A stretch of 64,000 nucleotides of DNA from Salvelinus alpinus (taxonomy: Eukaryota > Chordata > Actinopteri > Salmoniformes > Salmonidae): NCBI RefSeq assembly GCF_045679555.1, contig NC_092110.1:2211501-2275500 (forward strand), given 5' to 3'. Below, piece after piece: positions 46,263 through 58,894 of this stretch. The position numbers and the translations under genes are program-made. The notes under the pieces are model-generated. The model saw only the letters and a list, made by a program, of their open reading frames with translations, made no database searches and was not told the DNA's origin. The first letter of the stretch is position 1. Each line of letters opens with the position of its first letter.

Positions 46263-46732
46263 AGATGTCCTCAACATCTGAAAAAGTAATGATTACAGTC
46301 TTCTTCTCAAGTTCAGCCTGAGGATTCTTTTCAATTGGCCCTCATTTGTTAAATCATCGATCGGAGTGTATCGTGTACACACCCTGGCACATTTTCTTTA
46401 GCCTTGAGCATTTAAATACACATTTGGGCCACATGGGGAAAACACAACCTGAGGCTGAACCATTACTACAGTATGTCTGGTCCTGAATGAGCACACAACA
46501 CCCTCTAGCATCCTGTGTGTGAACTGCATGTCTGGGCGTAGAGGAGCTGGATCTGGAATGCAGGACATCTGTTGGACTTGGCAGTACTGTGGGAACTTGG
46601 AGCAGGAGAGTGCCAAAGACTGACTCACACACCCTCTGTCACGCATATACTGTATGCCTGCATGCAAGCATGCATGTGTGCAGACACACTTGCATTTAGG
46701 CATATACTGTATACACACACACACACACACAG

Positions 46733-46766
<34 letters not shown>

Positions 46767-47157
46767 ACACACACATAAAAAAAAACAAGTCTGTCCGTCC
46801 GTCTGTCTGTCCTGTCTGTCTGTTACACAATTGTGGATTAAGCAACATAGATCTTGCTGTGTCTAGCAATCAGTCCTCCATTCCCATCATCTTTCAGGCA
46901 TAGACAGTATTTCAGACAGTTTTAAAACTTATGGGACACAGACTAGAACACAATCTGCTGCATGCAGGGAGTAGAGTAGCTGCTCCAGTGTCCTTTCAAT
47001 GATCTGGGCGAATGATACATTATATACACTACCCGGGTGACAGATGAGAATTACATCTGTCGCTCCAAACTCCATAATTCGTACTGTAAGAACTCGCCCG
47101 GTGCATTCCCAACTCCTCTGTTGACACCCATTCACTTGCACACACACCAGCACACAA

Positions 47158-47211
<54 letters not shown>

Positions 47212-48450
47212 AACACACCAGCATACACACACAGACACATTGTGAGAATGCAAGCATACACACATGCAAAATGTTGCAGGCAGGGAGTACTTGCCCGAAA
47301 AGCCTAATCTCTGATGAAACAAGCTACTGTAAATGACACGTTGTTTGCTTAGCTAGCTAGCTAGCTACATGATAAATGCATAGGCTACCCCAGCGTATCT
47401 GAAAATACATGATCAATTGATGTCTACTGGTCATGAATAGCATGCAGTTACTGCTGTATAACTCTGATCGAGCTAAATGTGGAATAAACCTGAAATGTGG
47501 AGTTCTGAATATGCTCTTCAAGGGGTGATGATATTAAAACCTTGAAAACGGCACGTAGTTGTCAATGGTTTTAGCGGAGCTGCGGGTCTCCTTGCCACCC
47601 AGCAGCCAATTCGAACACTCTGTACCGTATTGTGACATTTAATTGATAACGACCTATAGACAGTGCAACCGTCAAAAGGAATATGGGGAAATAGAAACAC
47701 ACTTGAAATATAATGCCAGGCTGCCATTATCAATACGAATTTGTTGCTAATTGACTTTCCTGGTTAAATAGAGGTTAAATAAAATAATATCGTACAGGGA
47801 GAAGAGCAACATAATATTTGGTGTCTTTTTACATTCCAATTAAACACAGACTGACTTAAAGAACCAACTGTTCTCTATGTTTTTCCTTGTCAAACCGTTT
47901 AAAAGTAATTTTATGTTTTGACATGAATCATTGTGACAGTTATAGTGTTGTCTGTCAAGGGCTGGGCATGTTGCCGACGTAGCTCTGACTAGACAATGGG
48001 TTTCTATTGCCAGCTCTGGACAGACATGAATCAGCCTGAATCAAGGTTACTGTATCAATGCCAATGAAATTCAAACTTGTGTAAAGTTTTTTTAGTTTTT
48101 TTTAGCACTGGAGTTAGACATGGGGAAAATCAGAGGGGATACAGGCAGGAGAGAGATACAGGTTGAAGGGTTGGAGCGGTGATTAAACCCTGGTCCTTGG
48201 TGGGGAGAGGAGTATACAGGTTTCTAACCCAGGAGCATTACAACTAGATGACGGGCTCTCCACAATCTTGTGTGGTCTTGGCCTAAATTCTAAAACACTA
48301 ATTCCAAATTGACCAAATTGTCCTTATGGGTGTTCAGTCTGTCTGTCTGATATACATACAATTCGTAAATGATAAAATAATATTAATCATAAGTAACATG
48401 CAGCATAAATAATCAAATACATTTATGAATTCCCGGGACCCCCCACACAT
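46263..48450. other. Intergenic with CA microsatellites and a C run
   Basis: CA runs with AGACAC interruptions at about 46711-46774, a C run at about 47158-47174 followed by CA at 47175-47206, and TAGCTAGC at 47351-47366. No gene or other element was recognised; open frames across the CA tracts are artefacts. Confidence 0.6.
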
Positions 48451-48451
48451 A

Positions 48452-50189
48452 CAGTGCCGTTCGAAAAGTATTCAGACCCCTTGACTTTTTCCACATTTTG
48501 TTAGGTTACAGCCTTATTCTAAAATTGATTTAATTGTTTTTTCCCCCTCATCAATCCACGCACAATACCACATAATGACAAAGCAAAAGCAGGATTTTAG
48601 AAATGTTTGCTAATATATCCCCCCCAAAAAATTTAATATCACCTTTACCACTTATTTTGGGGCGGCAGGTGGTTAGAGCGTTGGGCCAGTAACTGAAAGG
48701 TTGCTAGATTGAATCCCCGAGCTGACAAGGTAAAAATTTGTCATTCTACCCCTGAACAAGGCAGTTAACCCACTGTTCCTAGGGCGTCATTGTAAATAAG
48801 AATTTGTTCTTAACTGACTTGCCTAGTTAAAGGAAGGTTAAATAATAAAAGTATTCAGACACTTTACTCTGTACTTTGTTGAAGCAGCTTTGGCAGCGAT
48901 TACAGCCTCAAGTCTTCTTGGGTATGACGCTACAACCTTGGCACACCTGTATTTGGGGAGTTTCTCCCATTCTTTTCTGCAGATCTGTCAAGCTCTGTCA
49001 GGTTGGATGGGGAGCATCACTGCACAGCTAGTTTCAGGTCTCTCCAGAGATGTTCGATCAGGTTCAAGTCCAGGCTCTGGCTGGGCCACTCAAAGACATT
49101 CAGAGACTTGTTCTGAAGCCACTCCTGCGTTGTCTTGGCTGTGTGCTTAGGGTTGTTGTCCTGCTGGAAGGTGAACCTTCGCCCCAGTCTGATGTCCTGA
49201 GTATTCTGGAGCAGGTTTTCATTAAGGATCTCTCTGTACTTTGCTCCGTACATCTTTCCCTCGATCCTGAATAGTTTCCCACTCCCTGTCGCTGAATAAC
49301 ATCCCCACAGCATGATGCTTCCACCACCATGCTTCACCGTAGGGATGGTGCCAGGTTTCCTCCAGACTTGACGCTTGGCATTCAGGCCAAAGAGTTCAAT
49401 CTTGGTTTCATCAGATCAGAGAATGTTGTTTCTCATGGTCTGAGAGTCTTTAGATGCCTTGGCAAACTCCAAGCGGGCTGTCATGTGCCTTTTACTGAGG
49501 AGTGGCTTCCGTTCGGCGACTCTACCATGAAGGCCTGATTGGTGGAGGGGGGCAGAGATGATTGCCCTTCTAGAAGTTTCTCCCATCTCTACAGAGGAAC
49601 TCTAGAGCTCTGATAGACTGACCATCGGGTTTTTTGTCACCTTCCGGACCAAGGCCCTTCTCCCCCGATAGCTCAGTATTGGCGGTTCCTAACTTCGTCA
49701 ATTTAAGATTGATGGAGGCCACTGTGTTCTTGGGGACCTTCAATGCTGCAGAAATGTTTTGGTACCCTTCCCCAGATCTGTGCCCTGACACAATCCTGTC
49801 TCGGAGCTCTACGGACAATTCCTACGACCCCATGGCTTGGTTTTTGCTCTGACATGCACTGTAAACTGTGGGACCTTATGTTGACAGGTGTGTGCCTTTC
49901 CAAATCATGTCTAATCAATTTAATTTACCACAGGTGTACTCCAATCAAGTTGTAGAAACATCTCAAGGATGATCAATGGAAGCAGGATGCACCTGAGCTC
50001 AATTTTGAGTCTCATAGCAAAGGGTCTGAATACTTATGTCAATAAGGTAATTCTGTTTTTGCTTTGTCATTATGGTGTATTGTGTGTAGATTGCTGAAGA
50101 TTTTTTTTATCTAATCCATTTTAGATAAGGCTATAACGTAACAAAATGTGGAAAAAGTCAAGGGGTCTGAATACTTTCCGAAGGCACTG
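48452..50189 (-). mobile_element. Tc1-like transposon with both termini, carrying a SINE
   Basis: Termini CAGTGCCGTTCGAAAAGTAT (left) and ATACTTTCCGAAGGCACTG (right) are inverted, each flanked by TA. The - strand encodes transposase pieces: HTH region (MSVELRDRIVSGHRSGEGYQ, 49818 down), GGGSIMLWGCYSATGSGKLF (about 49330), FTFQQDNNPKHTAK (second Asp) and SLDLNLIEHLW with the catalytic Glu (ending 49017). Frame breaks and a substituted Pro (NLIE for NPIE) mark it as inactive. A SINE lies at 48659-48849. Confidence 0.93.
48659..48849 (+). mobile_element. tRNA-derived SINE (HpaI-type) nested in Tc1 element
   Basis: The 5' tRNA-like part has an A box (TGGTTAGAGCGTTGG) and a B box (GGTTGCTAGATTGAATCC). 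It is followed by GCTGACAAGGTAAAAATTTG, AACAAGGCAGTTAACCCACT, and a tail GACTTGCCTAGTTAAAGGAA ending in TTAAATAATAAAA. This is the salmonid HpaI-type body. It is inserted between the Tc1 terminal region and its transposase. Confidence 0.88.
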
Positions 50190-50204
50190 TACAATGTTCA
50201 TCTG

Positions 50205-50345
50205 TAGCTCAGTTGGTAGAACATGGTGCTTGCAATGCCATGATAGTGTGTTCAATTCCTGGAACCACCCATATGTAAAATGCATGCACGCATTACTGTA
50301 AGTCGCTTTGGATAAAAGCGGCTAGTAAATGGCATATATTATTAT
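50205..50345 (+). mobile_element. tRNA-derived SINE with V-type tail
   Basis: TAGCTCAGTTGGTAGAACAT is a tRNA A-box region and GTGTTCAATTCCTGG a B box. The 3' part CTGTAAGTCGCTTTGGATAA plus AGCGGCTAGTAAATGGCATA is the conserved teleost SINE tail. It starts just after the Tc1 element. A functional tRNA gene is excluded by the lost acceptor pairing. Confidence 0.8.
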
Positions 50346-51924
50346 ACATACATTTGAAATCTATGTAATCTAGATCTGAATTCCAAAACACAAATGTATG
50401 ACCAAATTGTCCTTATTTGTGTACAGTATGATAATCATGTGATAAGTATAGCCAGGATGTCACCAGCAGTCCTCATTGTTCCTCTAAGTCAGTCCTGACA
50501 CTTACATACAGCTCTTAAATTACCACGGGACACCTTTACTGACTAAGGGCACAAGGGTAAAACCAACTGGTGGCGAGTTGCACCTGTTACTCTTTGATGG
50601 TAGGTAATGAAGACATAAGAAAGCTGTATCTATCTACTGATGACTTTTATATCCACTTAACAGTACTTCATGTCTTTTGCCTTTTGTTCTACATTTAACA
50701 TTGCAGATGCTCTAGTCTACAAAATAGCAGGCGCTGACATTGCATCGTTGCACAATAAACGTTCAGGACCATGTCAAGCCTCTAACCCTGAATAAAGCCC
50801 CATTTATACCTGCCTCTTACATACGTCCTTCATCCTGATCTTGTTCTGATCTTGGCAGTTTACACTTAAAAGATCTGATCCAAATCAGTTCACAATGTGT
50901 CTTTTAGTCGTCTACAACCGTCTAAAAATGTGGGCACAATCAGAATGAGGATGAGATCAGGACAAAGTGCGAATTTTAGAACCAGGTATAAACGTGGCTT
51001 CAATCTGCCAATCACTCATCCAATATTTTCTGTAGCTCGTCTCTCTAGACATCCGGGTTGCCTCCCGCAATTTTGAACACGTCTGTACTTAATACAACGT
51101 CAGTTGGGCATTGAGAAGTTGTCTGTCTGAAAAAGACCAACCCCGGATTTGTTTTTTCTTATCAAAGTTGCCAAAAGTGTCCCTGAATGTTAGCCAGGTC
51201 GGGGGAAGAACTATAGTTTCAGTCCACTTGAATGACTCATGTGTTCCAATGTCACGTGACACCATAAACACCGACTTGGCCCAGTAAAGGAGAAATAGTG
51301 GGAAAGCTTAGCGGTTCAATGATGATAAGAACCTCATACTGGTTACAGTGCCATTGGGGGGAAAAAACATTTGTTACAGGTCTTAAAGTGGGCCATGAGG
51401 AAACTAACTGCATGATTGGCTTTAGCTGAGTGTGTGTGTGTGATTGTTTGTGTGTGTGCTTGCATGTGTGTGTGCATGTTTATGGAGAACGAAAAGCTTT
51501 AACTGAAAGAGAAAGGAATAGGGTCATGGGGAGATAATGGCACCATGCAGAGGTCTGCTCCTGTTTCCTCGCTCTCTGTCATGGAAATTAAGTTTGGAGG
51601 TTTTCTGGCAGACCACCGTGTCCACTACGCACCCTCTTTAACCAGCCAACAACACACAACACACTACCTCGTTGTGCGGCCAGTTACAAAACCAGATCCC
51701 AGTCTATTGATGTTAAAAGCAGTTCAATGACAGAGAAAGAACGTGTGATGAAACAAGGGACGAGCACAAGGTCCCATAGTGGAATGAGAACCCCAGTCTC
51801 CTTCCAAAGACGGACTCTCTATCCACTGTCCTAATAAGAATATCTATATTGGTGAAGAGCCTAAGGCGTCAATCATCTAGGGTCACTACAAAAGCAAGAC
51901 AACAATGGTGGGTCAAATTTATTA
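50346..51924. other. Intergenic, nothing recognised
   Basis: Unique-looking sequence with a GTGTGT-rich patch near 51428-51478. No gene supported. Confidence 0.5.
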
Positions 51925-52085
51925 AAATGTACTCCACTTGTATTTTACAGATGCTCTTATTCAAAGTGACTTGCTCAGGGACACATGGACAGATTTTTCA
52001 ACTTGTCAGCTCAGGATTCGAACAAGCGACCTTTCGGTTGCTGGCCCAACGTGCTTATCCACTAGGCAAGCATGGTAGTGCCCTT
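51925..52085 (-). mobile_element. tRNA-derived SINE fragment
   Basis: The inverse strand reads a tRNA-like head: TGCCTAGTGGATAAGCACG-like A box, then CGAAAGGTCGCTTGTTCGAA (B box), then GAGCTGACAAG. It lacks most of its tail and is related to the SINE at 48659 but in the opposite orientation. Confidence 0.75.
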
Positions 52086-52204
52086 CACATTGACAATACA
52101 ATTACTTACTACTATGACTCTAGGACGGTACGCTCTTATTTAAGACATGTGGAGTGAGCTGGGCTTCCGTTCTGGGACTTTACAATAATTATTATTAAGG
52201 TAAG

Positions 52205-52916
52205 TGTTACGTTCCCCAGTTTCTGTGTTGTGGTTTGTATATTTGTATGTATTTCAGGAAATGGCGTCCTGGAATCCCCCAAGCAGCTGATTGGTCGACT
52301 CCATGGCTAATTGGAGCTGACCCCGCCCCCTCGTCAGGATACAGCTGTATCCCATTAGACTGCTGCTGAGGGAAGAGAGATGAGGGTGATAACCAGTGTT
52401 GGTTGTTGTTAGGTGATGAGTGTGTCCTGTGGTTTCGTTGTTGGTCTGTATAATTGTTGTGAAGTATTTTGTAGTGGTCCTGAGGTATGTTTATGTCCAA
52501 AGGACGGTTTTGATTATTGAAATTGTTTTATTCTTTTTTTGTTCCCGGGGGGAAGGGGAAGGCACCTTGGGAGTGCTTAGGCAAGAGGCCTGCGGGCATA
52601 CATATACCTGTAGTATGTACTCTGTCTATGTACACTAGGTAAGACATGGGCAGACCATCCCCTGTATTTTGGTTAGTGCACCAGGTGGTGTTAGGTAAGT
52701 AGTGGGTAGGCAGGTAAGGTAGGAGAGGGGGCTTTGATATTTACTTTCTTTGCTTTGGTTCTGTCCATCCCCTTTTCCCCAAAAGTACCATGTGATGGAA
52801 TAAATTCCCTGTAAACGGTAATTCTCTGCCTTTTGTGATCCATACCTCTTTCACTCCACGGGGAGTTGAGTTCTAGCAGGGTGTTGCGTTCCCTATTCCT
52901 AGAGGCGTATGTAACA
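52205..52916. mobile_element. Solo LTR, 712 bp, TSD GTAAG
   Basis: Starts TGTTACGTTCCCC and ends GGCGTATGTAACA, with identical GTAAG at 52200-52204 and 52917-52921. It contains AATAAATTCCC near 52799 as a possible poly(A) signal. No internal coding part is left. It belongs to a different, longer LTR family than the 380-480-bp ones here. Confidence 0.88.
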
Positions 52917-53302
52917 GTAAGTAATTCACAGATTTTACGGTTTAATCCACAACCATGCAGGGTTGTGTCCTTCATGTTGACAATACGACTACTTTACTGC
53001 AGTTACGACAAATCAGGCCAGTTTGCGAGGTTAAGGGAAGTGGTTCCCAGCTCCTGTACGTGTTTATAATTTCAGGTTTGGTCCATAACCATTCAGGGTA
53101 GTTGGTGCCCTTCATGTTGACTTACTGATGTAATATTATTACGTCAAATCGAGTCACGCTTCTTAGACCATAGAAACAAGAAGCTTCTGTCCAAAACCGG
53201 TCTCCTGGTTGGCCTGAGCTGGGCTTCTATACAGGATGTATACAAGGGTTGTTCAAGGTAGCTACTGTATGTGTTACATTTCTGATATGAGGTTTGGTTT
53301 AA

Positions 53303-53653
53303 AGGGGTAATCCGCGATTCAAAAAAAACAACAAAACAGGCACCCCACCACTTGTTTTGGTAATAGCTGAGGGATGGGGCTGGAGAAGTGTAAACACACT
53401 CAAACTCATAGACAGAGCTATGGATGCAAGGACTGACCATCCATGAGACCCCCAAAAAACTCTAACCATTTTTTTTTTATTTTAACTGTTATTTACAAAC
53501 AATGGAATAAAACCGGCTTATATTTTGGGGTTTCTGATGGGTTACGACAGTTGAACTAAGCTACTGCGGCATTTCTAAGTTATACTCCATGGCTGTATAC
53601 TGTATAATTAACTTTAAAGTTTAAAAAGAATGCACCAGTCCTGGATTGCCCCT
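53303..53653. mobile_element. piggyBac-like MITE flanked by TTAA
   Basis: TTAA at 53299-53302 and 53654-53657 flank inverted ends AGGGGTAATCC and GGATTGCCCCT. The length of 351 bp, the TTAA target and the lack of an ORF fit a non-autonomous piggyBac-type element. Confidence 0.75.
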
Positions 53654-53657
53654 TTAA

Positions 53658-54789
53658 GATCAGATGGTCTATTTTAAGGGGTTTGGCGTCAAATACTTCA
53701 GGGGTCACTCCACTAGCGGTTGTCTTGCTTTACACCCTATGGGTCAGGCCGTTGGGTGATAGGCACGCGTGGGTTTAAATTATATTTGAAATCTTTCAAA
53801 CACTTTCAGTGTTTGTTTTATTTGGACTGGAATGCGGGTTTCCACTTTTGCTACTTCCTGCTAATAAGCTATTGGTTCCATTGTGCCAGACAAGACCAAT
53901 CGAGGCCAAATAGACCACTTTGAATTGATTTCAAATAGAATTTGAACCCAGGTCTTGCCAGGCCACGGTACTTTGTCCTACGACAATCTGGGTTGAGTGC
54001 AGGGATGCCTGACCATACACACTCAGTCAAAATTAAGGGAAGAATGTAAGAGGATTGTGATCATGACTCATTAGAGAAAAGCGATGGTCATTTCTGACCA
54101 TTCACACTCTCATTGTGTCACTAACAGGTTCCCAAATCAGCTTGAATGTGTGTGCGTGTGTATCAGGATAATGAGGGGACCAGTTAAAGAGCGGTGCTGC
54201 TTTGTGTATCTTGTATAAACCCAGTACACACACACACACACACACACACTCCAATGTGTTCTGCTCGGAGGGCCCTCATCCAGACTTCTCATTTTCCCCT
54301 TCCTCCATTCTCCTTTACCTCCTATTTTCCCCCTCTTCCTCTTTACCTCTTCTCCTAGCCGCCTCTACATGTCTCCCCCTTTCCCCATTTGCTATCCTCC
54401 ATTTCCTCCTCTGCCTCACCCCTCCCTCCTTTCCTCCCCCTTTCCCTTCCCTCTCTATCCACCTCGCCCTGACGTCTGTGCTATTCTGTGCAGTATTTGG
54501 CAGGCGAGCCAGACCACAAGTTCAGCCAGGAGGCTTGGTTTCACTCGAGCCCTACGGCCACGAGTAAACACGTTATAACCTGTCATAGAGAGTGTGTCGG
54601 GAGTCACGCTCCTCTCGGAAATAAAAACACAGGCGTTCAGTCTCCAACACGTCTGTGGCTTCGCTATTGTGGACCATAACCAACGCTGTCGTGTTTGAGG
54701 TGTCTCACCCACTGTATGTGTATCTCTTTGTTTTGTTTCGAGAAGGGTCGTCGGGTGCATAGGCACACACACGCACGTTCACACGTACG
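53658..54789. other. Intergenic; C/T-rich tract
   Basis: A CA run at 54226-54250 and a long pyrimidine-rich tract of CCTCC/TTCCCC words at about 54290-54470. Open frames here follow that composition. Nothing else recognised. Confidence 0.55.
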
Positions 54790-55880
54790 TGTGTGTCCCC
54801 CCCTTTGCTGCTATAACAGCATCCACTCTTCTGGGAAGGCATTCCACTAGATGTTGGAACATTGCTGTGGGGACTTGCTTCCATTCAGCCACAAGAGCAT
54901 TAGCGAGGTCGGGTATTGATGTTGGGCGATTAGGCCTGGCTCGCAGTCGGTGTTCCAATTCATCCCAAAGGTGCTCGATGGGGTCGAGGTCAGGGCTCTG
55001 TGCAGGCCAGTTAAGTTCTTCCATACCGATCTGAACAAACCATTTCTGTATGGACCTCACTTTGTGCACGGGGGCATTGTCATGCTGAAACAGGAAAGGG
55101 CCTTCCCCAAACTGTTGCCACAAAGTTGGAAGCACAAAATCGTCTAGAATGTACGCTGTAATTGTATGCTGTAACGTTAAGATTTCCTTTCACTGGAACT
55201 AAGGGGCCTAGTACGAACCATGAAAAGCAGCCCCAGACCATTATTCCTCCTCCACCAAACTTTACAGTTGGCATTATGCATTCGGGCAGATAGCGTTCTC
55301 CTGGCATCCGCCAAACCCCGATTTGTCCGTCAGACTGCCAGATGGTGAACCGTGACTCATCACTCCAGAGAACGCGTTTCCACTGCTCCAGAGTCCAATG
55401 GCGGTGAGCTTTACACCACTCCAGCCGTCGCTTGGCATTGCACACGGTGATGTTAGGCTTGTGTGCGGCTGCTCAGCCATTGAAACCCATTTCATGCAGC
55501 TCCCGACGAACAGTTCTTGTGCTGACATTGCTTCCAGAGGCAGTTTGGAACTCAGTAGTGAGTGAGAATGAGGTGAGAATTTTTACGTGCTTCAGCACTT
55601 GGCGGTCCCGTTCTGTGAGCTTGTGTGGCCTACCACTTCACGGCTGAGCCGTTGTTGCTCCTAGATGTTTCCACTTCACAATAACAGCACTTACAGTTGA
55701 CCAGGACAGCTCTAGCAGGGCAGAAATTTGACGAACTGACTTGTTGGAAAGGTAGCATCCTATGACGGTGCCATGTTGAAATTCACTGAGCTCTTCTACT
55801 GCCAATGTTTGTCTATGGAGATTGCATGGCTGTGTGCTCGATTTTATACACCTGTTAGCAACAGAAATCCAATGACAGCT
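54790..55880 (-). mobile_element. Tc1-like transposon body, termini missing
   Basis: Second copy of the family at 12888-13955, better preserved. On the - strand: HTH region (ELSEFQHGTVIGCYLSNKSV), then [20 protein letters not shown] (first Asp), [30 protein letters not shown] (second Asp) and SPDLDPIEHLWDELEHRL with the catalytic Glu. All three acidic residues are readable but in different frames. The terminal repeats are gone at both ends. Confidence 0.9.
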
Positions 55881-57782
55881 AATTTTCAGTTTTCCCCTCC
55901 CCACTCAGACCAATCTTAGAAAGTCCTTGCAAAATTCTTGATTGAGAAATTGCTATTTGCTAAGAAGCTATTTTTGTTTCTTTTTGACATTTTTAATTGA
56001 AAACAATCACAGTAAGGTACTTAATTGTTACCCAGAAAGGATTTGATATTGAGATAAAAACAGCTGCATTGGACTTTTTAACTCCCTGAACAGTTCTTCC
56101 ATTCTTTCAGCGCCGCTCTCTCTCTTTCACCTACACCCCATCGGCACTCACACAGACAGAAATCGCAGAGTAGCAAATCACAGTCAGCAGCAACAACTTT
56201 ATTTTACTTTCCGTCCCTCTACTCTCCTGTATTTTTTTGAAAAGCAGCACTACACAGGATTGAGCATATGGATGAAGACGGGGGGTGGGGGGGGCATCAG
56301 TTTATGGACCTCCCCTAGAAATTGTTTGCGAATGTTGGATGGTTTGATGACGTTAAAAGACGTGTTGGTTTGAGTCTACGTCAGGGAGGTGAGGTCTGTC
56401 ATCCGACCACAAACAGAGTCAGTAACCCTTTAGTCAGTGGTTTTCATTCTCACACCAGCCCCGTCTCGACCCAAACCAAATGTCTGTCTGCCTGTCTTTC
56501 CCATGGACAACTAAAAACCTCTTCAGTCACGTCACACCATACAACTGACACACACACCTTCTTAAGCCATCTAGACACCACCTGTCCTTAGTGTAACTCA
56601 ACTCCTGTCACACACCTTAGAGCTCAGTGTACCAAAACGTCATGGTGAACGAGGCACTTTGTTTATCTTGACAATTCAACCATGAGCGCACCAATTGTAA
56701 ATGTTTGATGTTCTACACGTGGCGTAAGTCTGGGTTGTCAAGATAAATTCAGTAGCACGTTAGCCATGAAGCTTTCAGGAAACTCGCCTCAGGTCTTGGA
56801 GACATGGTCGTCTCCCTCAACCCATTACATCTCTGTACACCCCTGCCTTATCGCTAACCAACATCGCTAACACAAACCATCACCAACAGCAAATAGCCCT
56901 GGGATTAGAGCTAGCTAGCTACGGATCCTTGGTAATAACTACAGTACACATATTGCCTCCGTTTCTGACTAACATGCTGTTGATGCTGTGCTTTGCTCTC
57001 CGGCTCACTTTCTCCCTCTCGCATCGTCTGTCAGGTTAAAACGACAATATGGAGGAGATCGATACAGCGCTAACCTCTGTGTTCTAGGTGGTGTGGTAAC
57101 ATGAAAGGTGTACTAGGAAGTGTCTGAGTCTAGATGGTTCTAAGCAGTCTACTCTACGTGGTTATGAATAGTGTTGTAACACCTCCCCCATACACACAAA
57201 ATGGGAGTATGACACAATGTCTTCTTAAATAAAAAGCGGTACAAGTGCATCGGCATACAAAACATTACCATGGTGTAAAAACAAACATTAACATTAAAAA
57301 CCATAAATAAATTAATATCATATTTTATATATTTATATATAGTTGGGTACTTTTGCTTTCTACTCTGTTCAGTAATTTGGTTTTCATTTTGAAAGGTGCC
57401 AGGTTAGAAGTTAATGTGGACTGTAACTAGAGAACTTATTCATGATTAGCAAACGGGGATGAAGGCATTGATAAAGCGTGTCAGCGGTTAACCTTTTCAG
57501 TCTCTCCTTTCAGTCAACTTACTACCATAGGTGGCAGAGCATCAGTCCATGCTCTTAAGTCTATTGGTTCTGTTCTGTTGTTTTCTGATGGAAAGTTGGT
57601 CTCCTTCCAGAAAGGAAGTTCATGAGATTTGGAACTTCGGAACCTTAGAACCTGTAACATGTTCTGTTCTGAGTGTTGACAGTCCAGTTTTGAAAGCACC
57701 TCGCCTTCCTTTTATTCTCCTTTTATACAAAAATAAACATTCTCTCTTCCTCTTTTTCAGCCGCGTTTAGTTGTTCATAGAA
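55881..57782 (-). other. dio2: dio2 3' flank and presumed 3' UTR
   Basis: Downstream of the dio2 stop on the - strand. A Sec-encoding mRNA needs a SECIS hairpin in its 3' UTR, which in dio2 can lie far from the stop. I could not identify one with confidence by eye. AATAAA on the - strand occurs near 57713-57718, but stopping there would leave no room for a SECIS. An AT-rich tract (57290-57345) and TAGC words (56912-56922) are the only other landmarks. Confidence 0.5.
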
Positions 57783-58385
57783 CTAGAGGCATCTCTTCCT
57801 CTCTGTCTGGTCCGATCTCTTGCCGTAGCTCTGTTCCAGATACTGCCTCACATCCTTCAGGTTGTAGAAAAAGGGTCCCTTCCCTCCAAGGTAGGCGATC
57901 TTCCTCCTCTGCACGATGCACACCCTCTCGTTGGACACGCCGTAGGCCACGTTAGCATTGTTGTCCATGCAGTCGGCCACCAGCTGGCACTGAGATGGCA
58001 GGCTGAAGGACTCAATCAGCTTCTTGGCCGCCACCACCCTCTCCTCCAGTGATCGGTGCTTCCTGACCTCGAAGGAGCGCGGGCCCATGGCGGGCGCCAC
58101 CCAGCCGTCCGAGGGGTGTGCCTCGTCGATGTAGACCAGCAGGAAGTCGGCCACATCTGAGAACTCCTCCACCAGCCGCCGGAAGGCGGGCAGGTGGCTG
58201 ATGAAGGGAGGTCAGGTGGCCGAGCCGAAGTTCACCACAAGAGGGCGGTCCGACGACTCGAAGTCCAGCAGGCGGCACTCGTCCCCGGGATGAGGGCCCG
58301 TGGTGGTGGTCAAGCTGCTCCGCCGCCGGAAGCTACCAGGAACCTTGACCACTTTGGAGTTGGGTGCCTCAAAACCCAGTTTAAC
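57783..58385 (-). CDS. dio2: Iodothyronine deiodinase 2, exon 2 (selenoprotein)
   Basis: Type II deiodinase removes an outer-ring iodine from T4 to make active T3; it is an ER-membrane thioredoxin-fold enzyme. The exon starts after AG at 58387-58386, in phase with exon 1, and has 200 codons plus TAG (57785-57783). Landmarks are VKLGFEAPNSKVVKV, RPLVVNFGSAT, then TGA for selenocysteine (58214-58212), PPFISHLPAF, the thioredoxin-like DFLLVYIDEAHPSDGW with the conserved His, and VAYGVSNERVCIVQ near the C terminus. The frame is intact apart from the Sec codon, so the gene looks functional. The N-terminal anchor is in exon 1, mostly outside the window. Confidence 0.96.
58212..58214 (-). other. dio2: Selenocysteine TGA codon of dio2
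   Basis: TGA between ACC and CCT in GSAT-U-PPF, the exact active-site position of Sec in all DIO2 proteins. Reading continues for 142 codons with full DIO2 similarity. It is recoded, not a nonsense mutation. Confidence 0.96.
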
Positions 58386-58894
58386 CTGCATGGGAGAGGA
58401 AGGAGAGGAGGGAGGAGGAGAGAAAGAGAGGTTGGTTAGCAACTGTTTGTATTGAGATTAACAGTCTTTCTAAAAGAATAGAAAGGTTTGGTTTTGACAG
58501 TCAATCAAGTGTAGACCAGGCACAATAATATATACTGTACATTCATACATACACACTCGTACACACATGCCCACAACCATGCACACCCACACACACACAC
58601 ACACACCCACAAAACACTAAATAATGCTTGACATGTTGTGAGGTGTCAAGTGCTAGACAGGACGTAATGGAAACTTGCACATTGAACTCACTGAGAATAA
58701 CAAGCGCACAAAGCTGTCAATCAGGGCAAGCCTCAAGAATGAGTGTGTGTGTGTGTGTTAGTTGTGCGTGGATCCGCTGTTTGTTCACCTGCACCCATTA
58801 AATTATTGCATCTGAGCTCCTAGAGTGTGAGGCTTTTCTTGTTCAAGTGTTCACCCGCCCGCAATTGCTAATTACCCATCCGCAACCGCCTGAC

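Noticed and set aside
50205..50290. tRNA gene candidate
   Set aside because: A and B boxes are present, but acceptor and anticodon arms do not pair and the sequence runs into a SINE tail.
56600..56645. SECIS candidate on the - strand around ATGACG near 56642
   Set aside because: An ATGA and a distal TGA can be paired loosely, but no AA in the apical loop and weak helix; not supportable by eye.
58212..58214. dio2 nonsense mutation
   Set aside because: The TGA is at the invariant selenocysteine position and similarity continues after it.
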